Positions 13,491 to 21,557 of a stretch of 21,571 nt of DNA are shown here, piece by piece. The position numbers and the translations under genes are program-made. A model generated the notes under the pieces. It was not told the DNA's origin and searched no databases. It saw only the letters and a program-made list of their open reading frames with translations. Source of the DNA: Chloroflexota bacterium (lineage in GTDB: Bacteria; Chloroflexota; Anaerolineae; Fen-1058). The stretch is from positions 1 through 21,571 of the forward strand of contig JACRBO010000287.1 in assembly GCA_016219235.1 (NCBI GenBank), read 5' to 3'. The number at the start of each line of letters is the position of its first letter. Position 1 is the first letter of the stretch.

Positions 13491-15929
13491 ATGACAACCA
13501 AACAATTAACGGTGCCCATCACCGGTATGACGTGCGCTAACTGCGTGGCGACCATCGAGCGCGTGACGGCCAAAATGCCGGGCATTGAGCAGGCAAACGT
13601 AAATCTGGCCAGTGAGCGCGGCACGTGGACGTATGATCCGGCCGTGCTGTCACAGGATCAGATCATCGCGCGGATTGGCGACATCGGCTATGGCGTGGCC
13701 ACCGCCGATGTCGATCTGCCGTTGCAGGGTCTGCACGATGAAACGGACGCCCGTGCGCTGGAAAAAGCCTTGCAGAAGATGGACGGCATTCTGACGGCCA
13801 ACGTCTCCAGCGTAACCAACAAGGCCAGCGTGCAGTATCTGCCGACGATGGTCGGGCAGGGCGATCTGCGCCGGGCGATCGTGGCGGCGGGCTTCAAGGC
13901 GATTGTGGTCGAGGGCGCATCGAGTGAGGATGCTGAAGCAGTCGCACGCGAAACCGAGTTTCGCCACCAACGGAAGCGCCTGATCGTTGGCCTCGTCTTC
14001 ACGCTCCCGCTGTTTGTGCTGTCCATGTTGAAAGATGCCATGCACGCGAATCTGATCGGCATGTCCGAGGTGCTCGATCGGTTCTATATGTGGCCGGGCA
14101 GCTGGTGGGTGTTGGCTGCGCTGGCGACGCCGGTCCAGTTTTACGTCGGCAAGGATTTCTATGTTGGCGCGTGGAAGGCGTTGAAGAATCGCGCGGCCAA
14201 TATGGATGTGCTGGTGGTGATGGGGTCCAGTGTGGCCTACTTCTACAGCTTCGGTCCGCTGCTGGGTTTGTACAGCGCGCACCTGTATTTTGAGACGGCG
14301 GCGGTGATCATCACGTTGATCGTGCTGGGCAAGTATCTCGAAGCGAAAGCCAAAGGCCGCACCAGTGAGGCGCTGAAGAAGTTGATGGGGCTGCGCGCCA
14401 CAACGGCGCGCATCATACGCGATGGTGTTGAGCTGGACATCGACATTGACGATGTGCGCGTCGGCGATACCGTGATCGTCAGGCCGGGCGAGAAGATTCC
14501 GGTGGACGGCGTGGTCAGCGCGGGCCGATCGAATGTGGACGAGTCGATGATTACCGGTGAGAGTTTGCCGGTGGAGAAGCAGGCGGGGGATAAGGTTGTC
14601 GGCGCGACCATCAATAAGCAGGGGCTGTTGAAGTTCGAAGCCACGCAGGTCGGCAAAAACACGGTGCTGGCGCAGATTGTGAAACTGGTCGAACAGGCGC
14701 AGGGTTCCAAAGCGCCGATCCAAAAGTTGGCCGATCAGGTGTCGGCGTGGTTCGTGCCGGCGGTGATCGTTACCGCCGCGTTGACGTTCATCGGGCATCT
14801 GGTGTTTGATCCGGCGGGCGGGTTTACGCTGGCGATGTTGGCGGCGGTGGCCGTGCTGGTCATCGCCTGTCCGTGCGCGATGGGCCTGGCCACGCCTACG
14901 GCGGTGATGGTGGGCACCGGCAAAGGTGCGGAACATGGGGTGTTGTTCAAGAACAGCACCGCGCTGGAGCGATTGGGCGGCGCGAAGGTGGTGGTGCTGG
15001 ATAAGACCGGCACGATTACAGAAGGCAAGCCCACCGTGACAGACATCTTCGTCAATGATCACGCAACCATTAACAACGATCAATTGCTAAGGTTGGCGGG
15101 ATCGATCGAGAACGTGAGCGAACATCCCCTGGCGGCCGCGATTGTCGAAGCAGCTAAGGGGCAGACACTGGTCGAGCCGCAGGGTTTCCAATCGCTGACA
15201 GGGCGCGGCGTATCGGCCGTGATCGACGGGCAAAGCGTGTTGTTAGGCAACCTCGCGCTTATGAACGAACAGAACGTGCAACTGAACGGTCTGAAGCCGG
15301 TGGTCGAGCGCTTGCAGACCGAAGCCAAAACGGCTATGGTGTTGGCCGTGGACGGCCAGGCAGCGGGCGTCATCGCGGTGGCCGACATCGTTAAGCCCGG
15401 CTCGAAGGACGCCATCGCTGCGCTGCACGCCCTGGGCGTGGAAGTCGTCATGATCACGGGTGACAATCGCCAGACCGCCGAAGCGATTGCGAAACAGGTG
15501 GGCGTCGATCGGGTGTTGGCTGAAGTGCTGCCCGGCGACAAGGCCGCGAATGTGAAGCAACTACAATCGGACGGCAAGATCGTGGCGATGGTGGGCGATG
15601 GCATCAATGATGCGCCCGCGCTGGCGCAGGCGCATGTCGGCATCGCGATCGGCACCGGCACCGACATCGCAATCGAGGCCGCCGACGTCACGTTGATGTC
15701 GGGTGATCTGCGCGGGCTGCCCCGTGCCATCTCGCTAAGCCGTGGTACACTCAGAACGATCAAGCAAAACTTGTTCTGGGCGTTTTTCTACAACGTGGTG
15801 CTTATTCCAGTGGCGGCGCTCGGCGCGTTAGTGCCGATGATGGCGGCGGGTGCGATGGCGTTTAGCAGCGTTTTTGTCGTCAGTAATTCGCTGCGGCTGC
15901 GGGGACTTAAAGTGCAAGGAAACAAGTAA
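13491..15929 (+). CDS. copA: Cu(I)-translocating P1B-type ATPase with a degenerate second metal-binding domain
   Basis: 812 aa from ATG 13491; the frame is open back to 13431, but that part only translates a repeat array. The N-terminal HMA domain carries G-M-T-C15-A-N-C18. A second HMA fold (about 75-140) has D83-E-T-D86 where CxxC belongs and so should not bind Cu(I) by thiolates. Catalytic motifs are complete: TGES 355-358, C460-P-C462 in the transport helix, phosphorylated D504 in DKTGT, S-E-H-P 543-546, TGDN 656-659 and GDGINDAP 702-709, followed by the 'YN' and 'MxxSS'-like segments of P1B-1 pumps. It exports copper across the cytoplasmic membrane. It is the second gene of the csoR operon. 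The C-terminal codons (VQGNK) and the stop lie in a repeat. Confidence 0.95.
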   Translation: MTTKQLTVPITGMTCANCVATIERVTAKMPGIEQANVNLASERGTWTYDPAVLSQDQIIARIGDIGYGVATADVDLPLQGLHDETDARALEKALQKMDGILTANVSSVTNKASVQYLPTMVGQGDLRRAIVAAGFKAIVVEGASSEDAEAVARETEFRHQRKRLIVGLVFTLPLFVLSMLKDAMHANLIGMSEVLDRFYMWPGSWWVLAALATPVQFYVGKDFYVGAWKALKNRAANMDVLVVMGSSVAYFYSFGPLLGLYSAHLYFETAAVIITLIVLGKYLEAKAKGRTSEALKKLMGLRATTARIIRDGVELDIDIDDVRVGDTVIVRPGEKIPVDGVVSAGRSNVDESMITGESLPVEKQAGDKVVGATINKQGLLKFEATQVGKNTVLAQIVKLVEQAQGSKAPIQKLADQVSAWFVPAVIVTAALTFIGHLVFDPAGGFTLAMLAAVAVLVIACPCAMGLATPTAVMVGTGKGAEHGVLFKNSTALERLGGAKVVVLDKTGTITEGKPTVTDIFVNDHATINNDQLLRLAGSIENVSEHPLAAAIVEAAKGQTLVEPQGFQSLTGRGVSAVIDGQSVLLGNLALMNEQNVQLNGLKPVVERLQTEAKTAMVLAVDGQAAGVIAVADIVKPGSKDAIAALHALGVEVVMITGDNRQTAEAIAKQVGVDRVLAEVLPGDKAANVKQLQSDGKIVAMVGDGINDAPALAQAHVGIAIGTGTDIAIEAADVTLMSGDLRGLPRAISLSRGTLRTIKQNLFWAFFYNVVLIPVAALGALVPMMAAGAMAFSSVFVVSNSLRLRGLKVQGNK

Positions 15930-15984
15930 GCAAGTAGACAAGGAAAGACGCGGTGTGGCCTTGTCTACTTGTTTCCTTGTCTAC
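15915..15984. repeat. CAAGTAGACAAGG repeat and hairpin after copA
   Basis: Direct units of about 8 bp (CAAGGAAA, CAAGTAAG, CAAGTAGA) are followed by a 13-bp perfect inverted repeat, 15931-15943 with 15959-15971, and a weaker outward extension to 15984. The copA stop codon TAA (15927-15929) lies in the left part. There is no T-run, so it may moderate rather than end transcription into the YHS gene. Confidence 0.85.
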
Positions 15985-16009
15985 TCACAACTTTCATCAG
16001 GAGGCAAGC

Positions 16010-16198
16010 ATGGCAATCGATCCAGTCTGTGGCATGGAAGTGGACGAAAAGACGGCGAAGTTCAAGGCAGAGTACAAAGATGAAACGTATTACTTCTGCG
16101 CGCCGGGCTGCAAGTTTACGTTTGAGGAAGATCCCGAGTCGTATGTCGGGCCTAATCGAAAGCCGTTTGACGGTCAAATGATGATGGGAAAGATGTAG
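16010..16198 (+). CDS. Small YHS-domain metal-binding protein
   Basis: 62 aa from ATG 16010, preceded by a strong AGGAGG with 5-nt spacing that decides the start over an upstream in-frame ATG at 15953. It is a single YHS domain: 'DPVCGMEVD' (C7), 'YYFCAPGCKFTFEEDPESYV' with C29 and C33. YHS domains bind metal through their cysteines and often occur in or next to copper ATPases, where they are thought to hand over or buffer copper. It is the third gene after csoR and copA, 80 nt past copA, and ends in a Met-rich tail (MMMGKM) that could add Cu(I) ligands. The family call is firm and the copper role is inferred from context. Confidence 0.93.
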   Translation: MAIDPVCGMEVDEKTAKFKAEYKDETYYFCAPGCKFTFEEDPESYVGPNRKPFDGQMMMGKM

Positions 16199-16571
16199 GC
16201 AGGCGACAGCTCACACTAACCTCCCCGTTGTGAACGACTGCTTTGACTTGAAGAAGTTCTAACGTGCGTCGTTTATCTTCGAACGACTGATCTTTCAAGC
16301 CGACCAATGCGGTTGCACGAAACAGCATGGCCGCCGGCGTTTGATCTCATACGCCTTGCGCCGCCGGCCGGTGAGGTAGTCGTAGCGCCCTGCGTCGATC
16401 TGCACGTTCGGAACAGCGGATTGTCACACCGCACTGCACGCAGTGGGTGCAAGTGTCCGCCTTGAGCTCGCCCTACAGTTTTGCGTAATACCCTCTACTT
16501 CGGCGATTAATTCTTTCGCCGTTGGTCCTCGTCCTGTCAGGTGCGGCTGACAAATCTTATATCAATTCAGG
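16199..16571. other. Gene-free stretch between convergent operons
   Basis: There are 373 nt without an intact gene. The plus-strand copper operon and the minus-strand B12/opine operon converge here. No clear intrinsic terminator for either side was found. The minus strand has short coding-like pieces in shifting frames (see the separate entry at 16295-16535). No heptad array is present. Confidence 0.7.
16295..16535 (-). pseudogene. Possible decayed gene with zinc-ribbon-like piece
   Basis: On the minus strand, read from right to left, three protein-like segments occur in different frames. They are 'AKELIAEVEGIT' (around 16520-16485), a Cys cluster 'CTHCVQCG' (16451-16425), and 'VQIDAGRYDYLTGRRRKAYE' continuing to a stop at 16295. 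A TAG and frame shifts separate them. The second and third could be parts of one former zinc-ribbon protein. No family is recognised, and chance remains possible in GC-rich DNA. Confidence 0.25.
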
Positions 16572-17159
16572 TCACTTCGCTTTGCGCCGCGCCAGCGGGC
16601 CGGGAAACGAGTGCGCCCGGGCCGGAAAAATCCCCTCTTGAAACGAGCGGACTTCTTCCACGGTCACAAACGCTTTGGGTGTCACCTCGTTGATCAGGTT
16701 TATCACGTCCGGCAAAGCCCGCCGCCTGACCACCGTAAAGATCAACGTCATGTCGCCCGTCGAGCCGTGCGCGTCCAGACTGGTCACGCCGTAGCCGGCC
16801 GCGTGCAGCTGCTCGATCAGTACGCCGGCGTCGGTGGGCGTGATGACGCGCACGATCAACGTCCCGATCGCGAACTTAGCCTCCAACAACAGGCCCACGT
16901 AACTGCCCGACGCGAAGCCAGCCGCATACGCCAGATACGAGACGAGGCTGTGCAAGTTCTGCACGATCTGGCCGATGACGACGATCCAGATGAACACCTC
17001 AAAGAAGCCCACCAGCGGCGCCAAGTAGCGATGGCCGCGCGCGATGAAGGCAATGCGCAGCGTGCCCAGCGACACATCGACAATGCGGGCGAAAAAGATG
17101 ATGACGGGCAGAATCACGCCCGCATAAACCTCAGGCTCGATGTTGAAGAGTGGGTTCAT
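16572..17159 (-). CDS. DUF5698/DUF2179 membrane protein (UPF0316 family)
   Basis: 195 aa from ATG 17159, which overlaps the stop of the asparagine synthetase gene (ATGA), so translation is probably coupled. An upstream extension in frame would run back inside that gene and is rejected. Three membrane segments lie in the first half: 'VILPVIIFFARIVDVSLGTL', 'YLAPLVGFFEVFIWIVVIGQ' and 'LAYAAGFASGSYVGLLLE'. The C-terminal DUF2179 domain follows ('VRVITPTDAGVLIEQLHAAG', then 'TLIFTVVRRRALPDVINLI'), a small ferredoxin-like fold also found at the end of YitT proteins. The family is conserved but its role is unproven. As the last gene of the B12/opine operon it might be a transport or sensing component, but nothing in the sequence shows it. 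Confidence 0.9.
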   Translation of the reverse strand: MNPLFNIEPEVYAGVILPVIIFFARIVDVSLGTLRIAFIARGHRYLAPLVGFFEVFIWIVVIGQIVQNLHSLVSYLAYAAGFASGSYVGLLLEAKFAIGTLIVRVITPTDAGVLIEQLHAAGYGVTSLDAHGSTGDMTLIFTVVRRRALPDVINLINEVTPKAFVTVEEVRSFQEGIFPARAHSFPGPLARRKAK

Positions 17160-18676
17160 AGGCTCCGGCTGTGTCCCATGTTGGGCAGAATCCAATCGTC
17201 TTGATACGAGTCGCGCAGCACGCGATAGTAATACAACGCTTCTTTGTTGGGCAGGTGATAATTCCACGCTTGAGCGAAACGCCGGCGTTCATCCGCCAAC
17301 TCCCGATCGGTGATCGTGGCCTCCGCGCGCTGCGCGATGATCTCAGACGAGCCTGCCCCCTTGGAGAATTTTTCTTTCGGTCGATTGATGATCGCCGTGG
17401 GCAATTGATCGGCAAAGGCGCGGCGCAGCAAGGCTTTGGCGGGCCGCCCCTCGCCCCGCATCTTCCACACCGCCGGCAGGCCCAGCGCCAGCGCGATCGA
17501 GCGCACATCCAGAAACGGCACGCGCGCCTCCAGCCCGTGGGCCATCGACATCCGATCGGCGCGTTGCAGATTGGTATTGTGCAGCGCGCCGATGATGTGG
17601 ACTAACTCGGCATGCAGCGCATCGGGTTGATCGAACTGCGCCAGGTAATCATAACCTGCGTACAGTTCGTCGGCGCCTTCGCCGGTCAAAAAGACTTTGA
17701 CGTGTTCGGCGCACAACTGCGCCAGAAAGTAGTTGGGCATGGCGCTGCGCACCAGCGCCGGATCAAACGATTCCAGGTAATACAACACTTGAGGCAGCGC
17801 GTCAACCATGTCGCGCTCGGTGTAGATCCGCTCGTGATGACGCGTGCCCAAAAACTGCGCCACCTCGCGCGCCGCTGCCAGGTCCGAACTGCCTTCCACG
17901 CCGACGGCAAACGTGTTGATCTGTTCGTGATCGCGCCGGGCCAGCAGCGCCACCAAGCTGCTGTCCAGCCCGCCGCTTAAGCTCACGCCCAGCGGCACGT
18001 CAGACATCAGGCGCTTCTGCACGGCGGCGTGCAGCGTGTGACGAATGACGGGCAGCACTTGATCGTCGCTGGTGAGGGTGCGCAGTTCGTTAATCACATT
18101 GTCGTCCAACAGCGCCAGGTCCTGCCCCACTGCATAGTACTGGCGCAGCCCCAGTTGCGAGTGATACCAGTGGCCGGGCGGAAACTCGCGAATGTCGTCG
18201 GCCACGTCCGTCAACGCCTTGATCTCCGACGCGAAGAACAGTGTGTCACCGCGATGCGCCGTGTACAACGGCTTGATACCAATCGGGTCGCGCGCCAGAA
18301 AGAACTCGTCCGGGCCAATAATCGCCAGCGCGAACATGCCGTCCAACTGCTCCACACAGCGCGGCCCCAATCGCGCATACAACTGCACAATCACTTCCGT
18401 GTCGGTGCGCGTCTGCGCGGACAGATCAGTCAGATACTGCTGACGCAGCGTTTGATGATTGTAAATCTCGCCATTGAAACTGATCGAGTACGCTTGAAAA
18501 TGGATCGGTTGGCGGCCGCCTGCTACATCCAGAATCGCCAATCGCGTATGCCCCAGGCTGCCTAGCGGCGTGTCATCCAGCCCCGACCCATCTGGCCCGC
18601 GATGTCGCAGCCGCGTCAGCATGCGCTGCACGTCGTCGGTTGCGGTTGCTTTAAGTGATCCGGCTATGCCACACAT
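17156..18676 (-). CDS. asnB: Glutamine-hydrolysing asparagine synthetase family enzyme (AsnB type)
   Basis: 506 aa from ATG 18676, with AAGGA 6 nt upstream. The class II glutaminase domain starts at Cys2 (M-C-G-I-A-G) and has 'RHRGPDG', 'ISFNGEIYNH' and 'TDTEV'. The synthetase domain has the PP-loop S234-G-G-L-D-S-S240, 'TGEGADELYAGYDY' and 'ADRMSMAHGLEARVPFLD'. The canonical reaction turns aspartate, glutamine and ATP into asparagine. At 506 residues it is shorter than E. coli AsnB (about 554) but has all core motifs. It lies 9 nt after the opine-dehydrogenase-family gene and overlaps the next gene, so it is in the operon's middle. Members of this fold also make beta-lactams and amide-linked metabolites, so the operon setting leaves room for a substrate other than aspartate. 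Confidence 0.92.
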   Translation of the reverse strand: MCGIAGSLKATATDDVQRMLTRLRHRGPDGSGLDDTPLGSLGHTRLAILDVAGGRQPIHFQAYSISFNGEIYNHQTLRQQYLTDLSAQTRTDTEVIVQLYARLGPRCVEQLDGMFALAIIGPDEFFLARDPIGIKPLYTAHRGDTLFFASEIKALTDVADDIREFPPGHWYHSQLGLRQYYAVGQDLALLDDNVINELRTLTSDDQVLPVIRHTLHAAVQKRLMSDVPLGVSLSGGLDSSLVALLARRDHEQINTFAVGVEGSSDLAAAREVAQFLGTRHHERIYTERDMVDALPQVLYYLESFDPALVRSAMPNYFLAQLCAEHVKVFLTGEGADELYAGYDYLAQFDQPDALHAELVHIIGALHNTNLQRADRMSMAHGLEARVPFLDVRSIALALGLPAVWKMRGEGRPAKALLRRAFADQLPTAIINRPKEKFSKGAGSSEIIAQRAEATITDRELADERRRFAQAWNYHLPNKEALYYYRVLRDSYQDDWILPNMGHSRSL

Positions 18677-18685
18677 GACTTATCC

Positions 18686-19792
18686 TTAATCCCGCACGCC
18701 ATCGTTGACGTAGCGCGTCAGTTCGCTGACGCTGAGTTGGGCGATGCCCAGTTTCTCCAGCGTGCGTCCGCGCCGCCAGTAATCGGTGCGATGAATGATA
18801 CAGGCCAGTTTGATGATCGCGTCGATGCCGCCGGTCGATACGCCGTAACGCTGGCCCAGGGCCGCGATCGGCACCAGGCTCATCGGGATGTCTTCAAACA
18901 GATAGCGGTGATTCAATGTCGCGGGCGCTTTGATGCCGTAGTAGCCGGGCTGATTGTGAATGGTCTCGTTCAAATCGCTGCCGATGGCGTCGTAGGCCAT
19001 CTTCAACCACTCCATCGCCGTCTGCGCGCGGATGCCCAGCGACGAGGCCACCGTCACCCGTTCACGATCGACCACTTCCAGCACCCGCGCTACGGACGGC
19101 GTAACGCCTTCGATATAAAACTCAAAATCGCCGCGCGTCGATTCGATGCGCCCGGCGTTCAACAACGTCAACGCCGGATGAAACACTGCGCCCATGTTAT
19201 CCAGGCCGGTGTGCAGCACGTTGATCCCGTCGATGAACTGCGGATAGGCCGGATGAATAGCCTCCAGCACTTGCGCGGTACGCGTGGCGGGCAGCGCCGC
19301 CAGCGGCAGCGCCTCTTTGACGCGAAAGATGCGCGACTGGGCCGGGCCATCTGATCGGCTGGCATAGATGAACGTCCCGGCTTCGGCCACTGTCACATCG
19401 GCCAGGCAACCGGCATCACACAGCGCCTTGGCCACTTCGATCGCGCCACAGGTCCGGCCCGGATGCAGAATCATAATCTGGCCGCTGCGCAGATACGGCG
19501 CAGCCGCTTTGGCGACATCGGCGTGCGCCGACGACGGCACCACCACCATCAACACGTCGGCGTGATCCACTGCGGCCTTCATATCCGAGGTGGCTGCGAC
19601 CAGTTTGCCAAAACCGTGCGGTCCGCCATCATAGCTTTCCAGATCGATGCCGCCGCGCGCCTTCAACGCGGCGATGTGTTCGGGCGTGCGATTGTAGAGC
19701 ACCACGGGAAAGCCCATCAAGGCCAGATGGGCGGCCATCGCCCGGCCGCCGTTGCCGGCGCCAATTACCGTATAACGTGTCTCCATTGTCAT
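18686..19792 (-). CDS. NAD(P)-dependent octopine/nopaline dehydrogenase family enzyme
   Basis: 368 aa from ATG 19792, with GGAG 8 nt upstream. The N-terminal Rossmann fold has G11-A-G-N-G-G16 and a following 'VVLYNRTPEHIA' strand whose Arg suggests NADP. The C-terminal domain has the family's helical pattern 'HTGLDNMGAVFHPALTLLNA' with paired His residues and 'GRIE'. Opine dehydrogenases reductively join an amino acid's amino group to an alpha-keto acid, or run the reverse. Relatives make octopine and nopaline or finish metallophores such as staphylopine. It sits 11 nt after the B12-domain gene and 9 nt before asnB, so the three are certainly co-transcribed. The fold is secure; substrate and direction cannot be read from the sequence. 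Confidence 0.9.
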   Translation of the reverse strand: MTMETRYTVIGAGNGGRAMAAHLALMGFPVVLYNRTPEHIAALKARGGIDLESYDGGPHGFGKLVAATSDMKAAVDHADVLMVVVPSSAHADVAKAAAPYLRSGQIMILHPGRTCGAIEVAKALCDAGCLADVTVAEAGTFIYASRSDGPAQSRIFRVKEALPLAALPATRTAQVLEAIHPAYPQFIDGINVLHTGLDNMGAVFHPALTLLNAGRIESTRGDFEFYIEGVTPSVARVLEVVDRERVTVASSLGIRAQTAMEWLKMAYDAIGSDLNETIHNQPGYYGIKAPATLNHRYLFEDIPMSLVPIAALGQRYGVSTGGIDAIIKLACIIHRTDYWRRGRTLEKLGIAQLSVSELTRYVNDGVRD

Positions 19793-19803
19793 GCCAGAAT
19801 CTC

Positions 19804-21429
19804 CTATAAAAGATGTGCCAGGCGATCACGCTCGGCCATAATTCGTCCCTGTGCATCCACGGCCACACAGGCGCCATTGACAATTCGCGTCAGTGCCTGC
19901 CCGCGCGCAAAACGATTATTGCGCAGTTGCGGGGCGTCGAGGTAACCGAGTTCGATCGAGCGGGCCAGCGTCCGCGGATCGATCAACGGATCAACCACCG
20001 CTCGATCGGCGATCGACGCGATCGCGGCCAACAGCTGTTTAGCCTCAGCCACCAGCTGTTGGCGTCGCGCCTGAATCTGCGGATCAGCCGTCATGTCTGG
20101 CGCGCCGCGCAACGCATTATCGATCGCCCGCCGCGCTAGGTTGCACGACTCGATCACATCGTCGGCGGTGGCAGCATGATCGGCTTCAGTATACCCGACC
20201 ACGTGCACGATGTGCGGTCGCAGCGCCATTTGCACATACACGCTGGCCGCCAGATGCGCGCGCGCCGCGTCCCGATCGAGCGGGTAACTGAGCAGGCCCG
20301 TGCGCGTCTGTTTCCAGATGCGAAAATCCGGTCCGGCCAGCGGTTCGATCAGATCGATCATCGCCAGCATCTTGGCTAAGTCCATCGCATCCGATAAGCC
20401 GGACGGGCTGTTGAACATGAACTGCGCGATATAGTCGCCGACGCCGAAAGCGCGCGCGTTGTAGGCTGACAAATACGCCGACACCACGCACACCACATCG
20501 GCGGCATCGCGCATGCCCCAATGATGCGGCTCATTCAATTCGACGGGGATGCCGCGTTCGCCGTAGTATTTCATCACAGTCTGATGTTCGCCGATCGAAC
20601 CGGCCACAGCCCACGGCCCGCGCCCGTCCATCTGATTGAACCAGAACAGCGGAATGGCGCACCAGGCGATGTTGATCGTGTCCACATACATCTCTGCCAG
20701 GCGGATGAAATCATCGGTGCCGGAGTAGGTGCGCAGCAGTGGGAAATTGCCGCGCCGACTGGCCGCATACAACGCGCGATAATCCTCGGCGCTGCGCACG
20801 GGCACGCCGCCTGCGCCCCGTCGGCGCGCATCCTGCCGATCGGGCCGGAAGAAGTTCGCCTGCGCGTCTTGATCGATGCCTAGCGAGACTACGTCCAGCA
20901 CGTGCGCTTTTGAGATCTCGATAATTCCCTCGCGCGTGGCATCTAATGACGGCAAACCGAAATGATGGCGAATGAGCGGATACGGCGCTTTCCACTGGAT
21001 GCGCTCGATCGTGGTCTGGGGATAATCGGCGGCGGTTTGACCGGCGGTGGGTTGACCCTTGAGATAGGCCAGCATGTGCTCGTTCGGTTCGCTGCCATCA
21101 AAGATCCGCTCGAAAAAGCCCAGTTGCCGCACACGTTCAGCGACCGGCGGCGTGCCGCCAAAGGCAAAGCGCACGCCGCGCGCGTGCAGGGCATCGGCGG
21201 CTTCGTCGAATTCGCCCAGCAGGCGCTCACCCGTTTCGGGTGTCAGTCGATAGGACACGCCGATCAAATCTGCCTGCTCGTCTTGCGCAGCCTGAAGCAG
21301 CTGCGAAATGGGCACGGCCGGGCCTAGAAACACCGTGCGCCACCCGGCGGCTTCCGCCAGCCGCAGAAAGTTCATCACGCCGGCCACGTGGACACACTCG
21401 CCTAGGGCGGCAGCGACTACCGTTTTCAT
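19804..21429 (-). CDS. Cobalamin-binding domain protein with large uncharacterised C-terminal domain
   Basis: 541 aa from ATG 21429, with AGGAGG 5 nt upstream. Residues 1-125 form a B12-binding Rossmann-like domain: 'GECVHVAG' with H14-x-x-G17 as the likely lower cobalt ligand, 'IGVSYRLTP' in place of SxL, and 'FAFGGTPP' for the GG loop. The canonical DxHxxG Asp is Cys here, with Glu one further back. The remaining 415 residues contain conserved-looking blocks ('YSGTDDFIRLAEMYVDTINI', 'NEPHHWGMRDAADVV', 'YIAQFMFNSPSGLSDAMDLA') and could be a (beta/alpha)8 mutase-type barrel. It ends 'LDAPQLRNNRFARGQ...NGACVAVD'. There is no radical-SAM CxxxCxxC. A B12-dependent mutase or aminomutase is the best guess; a methyltransferase is the alternative. 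It is the first gene of the operon. Confidence 0.75.
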   Translation of the reverse strand: MKTVVAAALGECVHVAGVMNFLRLAEAAGWRTVFLGPAVPISQLLQAAQDEQADLIGVSYRLTPETGERLLGEFDEAADALHARGVRFAFGGTPPVAERVRQLGFFERIFDGSEPNEHMLAYLKGQPTAGQTAADYPQTTIERIQWKAPYPLIRHHFGLPSLDATREGIIEISKAHVLDVVSLGIDQDAQANFFRPDRQDARRRGAGGVPVRSAEDYRALYAASRRGNFPLLRTYSGTDDFIRLAEMYVDTINIAWCAIPLFWFNQMDGRGPWAVAGSIGEHQTVMKYYGERGIPVELNEPHHWGMRDAADVVCVVSAYLSAYNARAFGVGDYIAQFMFNSPSGLSDAMDLAKMLAMIDLIEPLAGPDFRIWKQTRTGLLSYPLDRDAARAHLAASVYVQMALRPHIVHVVGYTEADHAATADDVIESCNLARRAIDNALRGAPDMTADPQIQARRQQLVAEAKQLLAAIASIADRAVVDPLIDPRTLARSIELGYLDAPQLRNNRFARGQALTRIVNGACVAVDAQGRIMAERDRLAHLL

Positions 21430-21485
21430 GACAACCTCCTGCTGTAAAGGGATTGATGGGGCAACAAGAAAAGACGGCCACTCAT
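21426..21485 (-). CDS. Possible 19-codon leader ORF overlapping the B12-gene start
   Basis: An ATG in the loop of the leader hairpin opens a 19-residue frame (MSGRLFLLPHQSLYSRRLS). Its TGA overlaps the ATG of the B12-domain gene (ATGA). No Shine-Dalgarno sequence precedes it, so it may be chance. Confidence 0.2.
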   Translation of the reverse strand: MSGRLFLLPHQSLYSRRLS

Positions 21486-21501
21486 AGCTTTGTGACCGTC
21501 T
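21462..21501 (-). terminator. Intrinsic terminator in the leader of the B12/opine operon
   Basis: Stem 21492-21501 with 21472-21481 (AGACGGTCAC/GTGGCCGTCT, with one mismatch) is followed on the minus strand by TTTTCTTGTT. It lies 33 nt upstream of the first start codon and downstream of a TGGTATAAT promoter, so it would cut transcripts before the gene unless relieved. Confidence 0.65.
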
Positions 21502-21557
21502 CCACCGTGTCCGGATGAATGCGAGGGCCGAACGACCTCTATCGATTGTCGCTCAGC

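Noticed and set aside
13650..15083. A 477-codon open frame antisense to copA
   Set aside because: The copA frame carries every P-type ATPase motif. The antisense frame has His/Arg-rich low-complexity protein with no recognisable domain, as expected opposite GC-rich coding DNA.
17160..17267. Longer start for the DUF2179 protein
   Set aside because: The extra residues lie inside the asparagine synthetase gene in another frame. The ATG at 17159 in an ATGA overlap fits the family's N-terminus.
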